Part shown: positions 9,026 through 15,435 of the stretch, one piece after another | Position numbering within the stretch: the stretch's first letter is position 1 | How the letters are laid out: each line of letters starts with the position of its first letter | Origin: Frankia sp. QA3 | GTDB lineage: Bacteria > Actinomycetota > Actinomycetes > Frankiales > Frankiaceae | Assembly: GCF_000262465.1 (NCBI RefSeq) | Contig: NZ_CM001489.1 | Coordinates: 7,361,585 to 7,406,646, forward strand | Reading direction: 5' to 3' | DNA length: 45,062 nucleotides | Translations under genes and position numbers: made by a program | Notes under the pieces: generated by a model | The model's input: only the letters and a program-made list of their open reading frames with translations | The model's database searches: none | What the model was told of the DNA's origin: nothing

Positions 9026-9909
9026 CGCGGGAGATCCTCGTCGTCACTCATCCGCGCCGCTCCATCGTGCGGGAGAGCGCCCAGCGGGTGATCGAGGGGC
9101 TGGCCGCCGCCGGGGTGTCGCCGCGGGTGCTGCGCGACGAGGCCGAGCAGCTCGACCTCACCGGCGCGAGCATCGTCGCCCACGACGCGGACGCCGCGGT
9201 CGGGGTGGAGCTCGTGCTCGTCCTCGGCGGCGACGGCAGCCTGCTGCGCGGCGCGGAGTTCGCCCGCGGCGCCGACGTCCCGCTCATCGGCGTCAACCTC
9301 GGGCACGTCGGTTTCCTCGCCGAGGCCGAACCGGACGCGCTGGAGTCCACCATCGACCACATCGTCCGCAAGGACTACACGGTGGAGGACCGGATGACCG
9401 TCGATGTGACGGTCCGCCGCCGCGGCGAGGTCACCTACTCCGGCTGGGCGCTCAACGAGATGTCGCTGGAGAAGGCCGAACGGGCGCGGATGCTGGAATG
9501 CGTCCTGGAGATCGACGGTCGTCCGCTGTCCCGGTGGGGCTGCGACGGGGTGCTCTGCTCGACGCCCACCGGGTCGACGGCGTACGCGTTCTCGGTCGGC
9601 GGCCCGGTGATGTGGCCGGGGGTCGAGGCGCTGCTCGTCGCCCCGATCAGCGCGCACGCGCTGTTCGCCCGCCCGCTCGTGCTCGCGCCGAGCGCCACCG
9701 TCGCCGTGGAGATCCTGGAGCCGGTGCCCGGCATCCTCTACTGCGACGGGCGGCGTCTCGTCGAGGTGCCGCCCGAGTCGCGGGTCGAGGTCGTGCGCGG
9801 GCGGCGACCGGTGCGCCTCGCCGTGGTGCACCCGCTGCCGTTCACCGACCGGCTCGTCGCCAAGTTCGACCTGCCCGTGGCGGGCTGGCGGGGCCGCAAC
9901 GAGCGTTGA
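9022..9909 (+). CDS. nadK: NAD kinase
   Basis: 295 residues, full length for the family. It phosphorylates NAD to NADP in the cytosol. The catalytic/ATP motif GGDGS is at 69-73, followed by PLIGVNLGHVGFLAE, WALNEMSLEKAE and the NAD-binding CSTPTGSTAYAFSVGGP block. ATGA overlap with tlyA; the order tlyA-nadK-recN is standard in actinobacteria. Confidence 0.96.
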   Translation: MTREILVVTHPRRSIVRESAQRVIEGLAAAGVSPRVLRDEAEQLDLTGASIVAHDADAAVGVELVLVLGGDGSLLRGAEFARGADVPLIGVNLGHVGFLAEAEPDALESTIDHIVRKDYTVEDRMTVDVTVRRRGEVTYSGWALNEMSLEKAERARMLECVLEIDGRPLSRWGCDGVLCSTPTGSTAYAFSVGGPVMWPGVEALLVAPISAHALFARPLVLAPSATVAVEILEPVPGILYCDGRRLVEVPPESRVEVVRGRRPVRLAVVHPLPFTDRLVAKFDLPVAGWRGRNER

Positions 9910-10020
9910 GCGTGCCCCCGCGCCGCCGGCCGCGGGGCCCGTCCCGCCGACTACGCGGCCGGCGGGTGCGCCGATGTCAGCCTTCCGGCGCCGATCGTCG
10001 GCGTTGCGGTCATCGATGTG

Positions 10021-10073
10021 GGTCGAGGTGATGTCGGTCGAGGGAGGGGGGTCGAGGTGATGTCGGCCGAGGG
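10021..10073 (+). repeat. Two direct copies of a 24-bp repeat upstream of recN
   Basis: ggtcgaggtgatgtcgg then t/c-cgaggga occurs at 10021-10044 and 10050-10073 (29-bp period, one mismatch). It lies 50 bp upstream of the recN promoter box. Confidence 0.7.
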
Positions 10074-10111
10074 ATGTCGGCGGACGATATCGGCGGATCC
10101 GGTGAGGCGGC

Positions 10112-10117
10112 TAGAGT
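10112..10117 (+). promoter_or_regulatory. -10 box for leaderless recN mRNA
   Basis: TAGAGT, then 7 nt, then the GTG at 10125. This decides the recN start: the family N-terminus is xLEEIRIRGLG, which begins exactly at that GTG. Confidence 0.55.
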
Positions 10118-10124
10118 TCGGGGC

Positions 10125-11879
10125 GTGCTCGAGGAGATTCGCATCCGCGGCCTCGGGGTCATCGACGACGCTGCCCTCGATCTTGCCGCCGGCCTGACCG
10201 TGGTCAGCGGGGAGACCGGCGCCGGCAAGACGATGATTGTGCAGGGCCTGGGCCTGCTCACCGGCGGCCGGGCCGACTACGGCCTGGTCCGGCCGGGGGT
10301 GGAGCGGGCGTTCGTCGAGGGGCGCCTGGTCATCCCGGCGGACTCCGCGATCGCCGAGCGGGTCCGCGACGTCGGCGGCGACCTCGACGACGATCCCGGC
10401 GGCGCCGTCCTGGTCGTCGGGCGGACGCTGACGTCGGAGGGGCGGTCCCGGGCGCAGGTGGCGGGTCGCTCGGTGCCGGCGAGCCTGCTCGCGGAGATCG
10501 CCGAGGACCTCATCGCCGTGCACGGCCAGTCCGAGGCGCAGCGGCTGCTGCGCCCGTCCACGCAGCGCGTGGCGCTGGACCGCTTCGCCGGCGACGCCGT
10601 CGCGGGGCCGCTGGCCCGCTACGGCGTGGTCTACGCGGAGCTGCACCGGGCCACCCGGGCGCTCGCGGAGGTCACCGAACGGTCCCGGGAACGCGAGCAG
10701 GAGGCCGAGCTGCTGCGGATCGGCCTCGCCGAGGTGGAACGGGTCGAACCCGCGCCGGGGGAGGACGTGGCCCTCGACGCGGAGCTGACGAAGCTCGAAC
10801 ACGCCGAGACGCTCGTCCGCGCCGCCCGCACGGCGCATGCGGCGCTGATCAGCGACCCCGCGTCCGGCTCCGACGAACCCGGCGCCGTCGACCTCGTCTC
10901 CGCCGCCCGCCGCGTCATCGCCGTCGACTCCGACCTCGACGCCGATCTCGCCGCGCTCGGCGCCCGGCTGACCGAGGTGGGCATGCTGCTCACCGACGTC
11001 GCCGCCGACCTCGCCTCCTACGCGGAGAGCATCGACGCCGACCCGGAGCGCCTCGCCGACGCCCAGGATCGCAAGGCCGCGCTGACCGGCCTGACCCGCG
11101 CGCACGGTACCGACATCGACGGCGTGCTCGCCTGGGCCGACCAGGCGGGCCGCCGGCTGCTGGAGCTCGACGGCGCCGGCGAGAGCGTCGAGACTCTCAC
11201 GGCCCGCCGCGACGAGCTGACCGCCGAGCTCGCCCGCCTCGCCGTCACGGTCAGCGAGGCCCGGTCGGCGGCGGCGGCTCGCTTCGGCGAGGCGGTCGCC
11301 GCCGAACTGGCGGGCCTCGCGATGCCCCGCGCCCGGGTCGAGGCCGCCGTGGCGCAGCGCGACGATCCCGCCGGCCTGCCCGTCGGCGACCGGCGCGTCG
11401 CCTTCGGCCCGGCCGGCGTCGACGACGTGGAGCTGCGCCTCATCCCGCATCCCGGTGCCCCGCCCCGGCCGGTGCAGAAAGGCGCCTCCGGCGGCGAGCT
11501 GTCCCGGGTGATGCTCGCCATCGAGGTCGTCCTCGCCGCCGACGACGCCGGCTCCACGATGGTCTTCGACGAGGTCGACGCCGGCGTCGGCGGGCGCGCC
11601 GCCGTCGAGATCGGCCGCCGCCTCGCCCGCCTCGCCCGCACTCACCAGGTCATCTGCATCACCCACCTGCCGCAGGTCGCCGCGTTCGCCGACCGCCACC
11701 TCGTCGTCCACAAGGCCGACGACGGCTCGGTCACCCGCAGCGGCGTCATCACCCTCGACGACGCCGGCCGCGTCCGCGAGCTGTCCCGGATGCTCGCCGG
11801 CCAGGAGGAGAGCACCCTGGCCCGCGGCCACGCCGAGGAACTCCTCGCCGCCGCCGCCGCCGACAAGGCCCGCCCGTAG
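10125..11879 (+). CDS. recN: DNA repair protein RecN (SMC-like ATPase)
   Basis: 584 residues. The Walker A GETGAGKT is at 29-36, the middle is coiled coil (about 190-380, rich in heptads such as EREQEAELLRIGLAEVERVE), then come the ABC signature ASGGELSRVMLAIE and the Walker B TMVFDEVDAGVGG. It acts early in double-strand-break repair by tethering DNA ends. The start is chosen from the conserved N-terminus and the leaderless -10 box. It closes the conserved tlyA-nadK-recN block; what follows is not the usual neighbour. Confidence 0.96.
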   Translation: MLEEIRIRGLGVIDDAALDLAAGLTVVSGETGAGKTMIVQGLGLLTGGRADYGLVRPGVERAFVEGRLVIPADSAIAERVRDVGGDLDDDPGGAVLVVGRTLTSEGRSRAQVAGRSVPASLLAEIAEDLIAVHGQSEAQRLLRPSTQRVALDRFAGDAVAGPLARYGVVYAELHRATRALAEVTERSREREQEAELLRIGLAEVERVEPAPGEDVALDAELTKLEHAETLVRAARTAHAALISDPASGSDEPGAVDLVSAARRVIAVDSDLDADLAALGARLTEVGMLLTDVAADLASYAESIDADPERLADAQDRKAALTGLTRAHGTDIDGVLAWADQAGRRLLELDGAGESVETLTARRDELTAELARLAVTVSEARSAAAARFGEAVAAELAGLAMPRARVEAAVAQRDDPAGLPVGDRRVAFGPAGVDDVELRLIPHPGAPPRPVQKGASGGELSRVMLAIEVVLAADDAGSTMVFDEVDAGVGGRAAVEIGRRLARLARTHQVICITHLPQVAAFADRHLVVHKADDGSVTRSGVITLDDAGRVRELSRMLAGQEESTLARGHAEELLAAAAADKARP

Positions 11880-11919
11880 GGCTTCAAGCCACGGTTCTGC
11901 GTCCATGGCGAGGTGATCA

Positions 11920-12179
11920 GGACAGCTACTACCTGCACCGGCAGCCGGCAGACCGCCGAGATCGAGGAGACGGTCGGGGCGATGGCCGGGCTGGTCGCGC
12001 AGGGCAAGGTGCGCCACCTCGGGCTGTCCGAGGTCGATGGCGCGTTGCTGTGGCGGGCGCACGCCGTGCACCCGATCGCGGCGGTCCAGAGCGAGTACTC
12101 ACTGTGGACGCGTGATCCCGAGACGTCCGTCCTCGACGCCCTGCGCGAGCTGAACGTCGGACCGGTGCCCTACTCCCCG
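11920..12179 (+). pseudogene. Aldo/keto reductase remnant
   Basis: An internal fragment of an aldo/keto reductase. DSYYLHR is readable from about 11931 in one frame. IEETVGAMAGLVAQGKVRHL and then LGLSEVDGALLWRAH...VQSEYSLWTRDPE are readable in another, so there is a frameshift near 11950. The N-terminal third (including the catalytic Asp-Tyr region) is missing. The fragment stops abruptly at VPYSP, where intact enzymes continue LGRG. The 3' breakpoint at about 12179 abuts a transposase fragment. Not functional. Confidence 0.8.
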
Positions 12180-12362
12180 CCGACACTCCGACCCGGGCGG
12201 CGACCTGCCCGTTCGTGCCGCCCTCGGCGCAGGCCAGCACGATGCGGACCGCCGCGCCAGGCTGCGCGCCCTTCCCGACCGCCGCGCCCAGTCCTCCAGC
12301 ACCTCCCGCTCGTCGGCGGTCAACACGATCGGCGCGGCGGTCGGTCCAGGCATACGCCCCAT
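12176..12362 (-). pseudogene. IS630-family transposase N-terminal remnant
   Basis: The first about 60 codons of an IS630/helix-turn-helix transposase. PIVLTADEREVLEDWARR is read in one frame from 12362. RIVLACAEGGTNGQVAARVG then continues in another, so there is an indel near 12260. It ends within the helix-turn-helix at VSAG, exactly where the aldo/keto reductase fragment begins on the other strand. No terminal inverted repeats are visible. Confidence 0.75.
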
Positions 12363-12396
12363 CCACGATTCGCCTCGGGCCCGCTAATGTGCGGAG

Positions 12397-13695
12397 CTAG
12401 TCCGCCCGCACGGTTCCCCGCTCGTGCTTCCCGTTCTGCCACACGCACACCCCGTGCGGCGGGAAGTCGATCCATCCGTCGGTGGTGTTCCTGCCCTGTA
12501 CCCATTTGGTGTTGATGCCGGTGACGTCGGCCTTGTCGGCGTGGAGGATTCCCCATTTGTCGTCGCCGTTTTTGACGTTTACGCCGTCTTGGGTGAAGTC
12601 GATCCATCCGTCGGTGGTGTTCCTGCCCTGTACCCATCTGGTGTTGATGCCGGTGACGTCGGCCTTGTCGGCGTGGAGGATTCCCCATTTGTCGTCGCCA
12701 TTTTTGACGTTTACGCCGTCCTGGGTGAAGTCGATCCATCCGTCGGTGGTGTTCGGGCCCTGTACCCATCTGGTGTTGATGCCGGTGACGGCGGCCTTCT
12801 CGGCGTGGAGTACACCCGACTGGCCGGCGTTGTTACTGATGTCCACCCCGTCGTCGGTGAACGTGACGGCGCTCTTTCTGCCGGCCGTGTTCCCCCGTAC
12901 CCAGGGCGTCTCGGTTCCGCCGGTGGCGGTCAGCTGACCGGTCAGGGTGAGGGCGTCGAACGTGGGACTGCGCACGTCAACCGTGGTGGTGAGGTAGTAC
13001 TTCTGCGTGCCGTCGGAGACGACGAGGGTGTAGGTGGCGCCTCGCTGCGGGGCGGTGCCCGCGGCGGGTGACCACTGGCCCTTGCTGGCGGTCTGTTCGG
13101 AGCCGTCCGGGAGGACGATCCGGTAGTCGAGGTCGTCGCGCCCGTCCCAGAGCAGGACGATGTCCGAGCCGGTCTGCACCAGGGACTTCTGCGGGCGGAA
13201 GTTGCGCGGGAGGTCCGGCACGGGAAGCTTCTTCGGTGCCTTCTTCAGCAGGCCCTGCATGGTGTTGCGGTTCACCGCCTGCGCGCCGCCGAGAGCGGCG
13301 TTCTCCCGTATCGTCAGGGCGACCACGCCTTCGGCGGTGTTGACCGGGATGTCCGCGAGTACCAGCACCATGGACTCGCCCCTGGCCAGCGGGCGAGGGC
13401 TGCCGTTGCTGTGCGCCGTGGCGCGGAAGACCTTCTGGGCGCCCTGCCAGGTGAACGTCGGCCCGGTCACGTTGTCGATCCTCGGCGTGATCGCGGTGGG
13501 GTTCGTCGTGAGGTCGGTGGCACCGGTCCCGACGGGTACGCCCACCTCGATGGTGCGCCAGTTCACGGGCTGCGGATGATCGACGTTGGAGACGAGCAGA
13601 TACACCGCTCCCTGGGAGGGCGCGGCCTGCCCAGTCGTCGACGTCTCCAACGGCGCCGGATCGGTGACAAGCGTGTAGGCCAGCAGGGTGGACAT
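12397..13695 (-). CDS. Uncharacterised protein with 44-residue tandem repeats
   Basis: 432 residues, no signal peptide and no membrane segment. Residues 1 to about 140 form a domain that looks like an all-beta fold (AYTLVTDPAPLETSTTGQ...VYLLVSNVDHPQPVNWRTIEV). A middle beta region follows (about 145-245, with DIVLLWDGRDDLDYRI and ATYTLVVSDGTQKYYLTTTV). The last 180 residues are near-identical 44-residue repeats of the type TGINTRWVQGRNTTDGWIDF + TQDGVNVKNGDDKWGILHAD + KADV. The final copy is divergent and truncated (DFPPHGVCVWQNGKHERGTV). The start at 13695 has gaagggg 8 nt upstream. The Asx/Gly/Trp repeats suggest a beta-helix or fibre-like structure. I do not recognise a characterised homologue; function unknown. 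It lies in an accessory interval flanked by pseudogenes. Confidence 0.8.
   Translation of the reverse strand: MSTLLAYTLVTDPAPLETSTTGQAAPSQGAVYLLVSNVDHPQPVNWRTIEVGVPVGTGATDLTTNPTAITPRIDNVTGPTFTWQGAQKVFRATAHSNGSPRPLARGESMVLVLADIPVNTAEGVVALTIRENAALGGAQAVNRNTMQGLLKKAPKKLPVPDLPRNFRPQKSLVQTGSDIVLLWDGRDDLDYRIVLPDGSEQTASKGQWSPAAGTAPQRGATYTLVVSDGTQKYYLTTTVDVRSPTFDALTLTGQLTATGGTETPWVRGNTAGRKSAVTFTDDGVDISNNAGQSGVLHAEKAAVTGINTRWVQGPNTTDGWIDFTQDGVNVKNGDDKWGILHADKADVTGINTRWVQGRNTTDGWIDFTQDGVNVKNGDDKWGILHADKADVTGINTKWVQGRNTTDGWIDFPPHGVCVWQNGKHERGTVRAD
12466..12861 (-). repeat. 132-bp in-frame tandem repeat, three copies
   Basis: Units begin at 12466, 12598 and 12730 (period 132 bp = 44 codons). The unit starting at 12598 and most of its neighbours are almost identical in DNA, including silent positions, so the duplication is recent or kept homogeneous. 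The last unit is more diverged. Confidence 0.9.
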
Positions 13696-14248
13696 GGTCA
13701 GGACCCCTTCTCGTGAGGATTCGAGACGGTGCAGCCATACGGCGCGCAAAAAGCGCGCGTCACAACAGTGGCAGCCTGTGCCAGTCCGTCACGGCGCCGT
13801 GTTCTGTCGCCGCGCCGCTCAAAGAGGGAACAGGCGATGCCGCCGGTGAACAAGCGGTCAGGAAGTCGGCTCGTCATGCCGTCCCGGGCCGTCAGTGAAA
13901 CGACCGATGGTGAAGGTGCATAGATAGCGCGAGCCTTTGTCTGGATCGGCTCGGCTGTGCCGAGATCAAAACTCGGATCGAGAGGCGAGGGCGTGGAGTC
14001 GTAAGCCGTCGATGTTAGGGTGCGCTGCCCCGGACGAACTCGAAGGGCTTCATGGTGGACACGCTACCGATGCGGTGGCGCCGCGGGGGGCGGATTCGGA
14101 AATTTAGCGAAATTTTGTGCACCGATCGCGGTCGGTCAACATCGTTTTGTGGGGTCCCGGGCCCCCGCCGCCTCTTCTGCTCGGATGCTCGGATGGGCGG
14201 AAGCGGCGGACTCTGGTGTGGTAGAAGGCCCGGTGTCGTGAGTCATCA
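13696..14248. other. Accessory intergenic stretch with a small palindrome and an AT-rich patch
   Basis: No gene recognised. A perfect palindrome gcgcgc-aaaaa-gcgcgc lies at 13742-13758, upstream of the repeat-protein gene, and TATGGC on the minus strand (13734-13739) could be its -10 box. Positions 14097-14118 (cggaaatttagcgaaatttt) are strikingly AT-rich against a background above 70 percent GC. Confidence 0.45.
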
Positions 14249-14499
14249 GTTCATGCACAGATCGAGGGGGCGGCGCTTTCCGGATCCGAAACCCGGATAC
14301 CTTCTGGTATGACCCGTGAGCTGCCTGGTCGGGGGAGACCGTCAACACGACGTCGAGCCGAACGGGCTTCTGTCGCGCTTTCAGGTGGAGAACCTCTCGC
14401 GGTGGCAGCAGCCGATGATCGGGACGGTCTGGCGGATGTCCGCGGCCCGCGCACCGGCCTGCTCGCCGGACTCGGTGGGCGCCGACCCGTCGACCTGGC

Positions 14500-14839
14500 C
14501 GTCCTCGACGGCCCCGGTACCCAGGTGGTCGGCGTCCGCTGAGGATGAGCTCGTCCACGTCGTACCCGGTCTCCTCGCTCAGCTCCCGGCGGGCCGCCTG
14601 CTGCGGTGTCTCGCCGACGTCGATCATGCCGCCTGGTAGTTCCCGGCACCGGCGGACGCGGTTGAAGACCAGCAGGAGGTCGCCGTGCCACAGCGCGACC
14701 AGGGCGAGAGGCATCGGCGCGTCCCCCACGTCGCCCCATCCGCGGGGGCGAACGCCAGCAGCCGGTTCCCGTCGTCGTCGACCGCGCGCGCCGCACCGCG
14801 ATCCCCGTCCGCATCCACGGAGGCGATCCGTTCTGTCAC
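14500..14839 (-). pseudogene. NUDIX hydrolase, frameshifted remnant
   Basis: A GTG at 14839 opens a frame reading TERIASVDADGDRGAARAV...ADGATWG. A +/-1 shift near 14720 is needed to continue into DAPMPLALVALWHGDLLLVF and a perfect NUDIX box (GMIDVGE, seven residues, RELSEETGY). After LILSG the similarity ends and the frame continues as low-quality Arg/Pro sequence. The gene is therefore broken at least twice (internal frameshift, lost C-terminal third). A sequencing error could explain the first break but not the second. Confidence 0.7.
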
Positions 14840-14958
14840 CCTCTCACCCGCTCACGAACTTCCTTGCCCTTCCGGAGGGACGAATCGGACACCGAGGCCC
14901 CTGGAAGGGCGAGGAAACCGGCTCCCGCCGAGTGAGCGTTACGTTGCGTAGCGCCCTA

Positions 14959-14973
14959 GGGGTCGGAGACCCC
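14959..14973. other. Short hairpin before the 97-bp array
   Basis: ggggtc-gga-gacccc: a 6-bp stem with the same gga triloop as the large hairpin at the far end of the array. Confidence 0.5.
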
Positions 14974-14984
14974 GGGCGGTGGGA

Positions 14985-15355
14985 CCCAGGAGGATCGCCG
15001 AAGGCGATGTGACGAGACCTTGCTCGGACGTCTGGGACCCGGGGTCCCCGTGATGCGCCGGAGGTGCCGCCGAGTGGTGTGCCCAGGAGGATCGCCGAAG
15101 GCGATGTGACGAGACCTCGCTCGGACGTCTGGGACCCGGGGTCCCCGTGATGCGCCGGAGGTGCCGCCGAGTGGTGTGCCCAGGAGGATCGCCGAAGGCG
15201 ATGTGACGAGACCTTGCTCGGACGTCTGGGACCCGGGGTCCCCGTGATGCGCCGGAGGTGCCGCCGAGTGGTGTGCCCAGGAGGATCGCCGAAGGCGATG
15301 TGACGAGACCTCGCTCGGACGTCTGGGACCCGGGGTCCCCGTGATGCGCCGGAGG
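14985..15355. repeat. 97-bp tandem repeat, 3.8 copies
   Basis: Units start at 14985, 15082, 15179 and 15276 (exact period 97 bp); the last is cut at about 15355. I find only one varying base, T/C/T/C at 15021, 15118, 15215 and 15312, so the array looks like a duplicated two-unit block. Each unit holds two dyads: atcgcc-gaa-ggcgat and gggaccc/ggggtccc. Units abut directly. All frames are open on the minus strand but composition does not suggest a protein. The array ends about 80 bp upstream of the pyrG start. Confidence 0.95.
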
Positions 15356-15367
15356 CGCATCACGGGG
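15337..15367 (+). terminator. Perfect 14-bp hairpin upstream of pyrG
   Basis: ccccgtgatgcgcc (15337-15350) pairs perfectly with 15354-15367 around a gga loop. It replaces the repeat sequence at the end of the fourth 97-bp unit and lies 69 nt before the pyrG start. It could terminate transcription from upstream or act in pyrG control. No U-tract follows. Confidence 0.6.
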
Positions 15368-15435
15368 GAGGTGTTACCGTGAAGTCCCGTGGAGGCGTCG
15401 GGTCCGGACCGGCGGCGTGACCACGGGAGTTTCAC

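Noticed and set aside
10074..10124. Earlier ATG start for recN
   Set aside because: It would add 17 residues absent from the family; the GTG at 10125 matches the conserved N-terminus and the leaderless -10 box.
9951..12071. A 706-residue minus-strand protein
   Set aside because: It is antisense to recN; translations are His/Gly/Arg-rich without domain similarity.
13713..13923. Small plus-strand ORFs of 61-64 residues
   Set aside because: No Shine-Dalgarno sequence, no domain resemblance, and shadow-like composition.
14985..15355. CRISPR array
   Set aside because: The 97-bp units abut directly with no variable spacers, and no cas genes are nearby.
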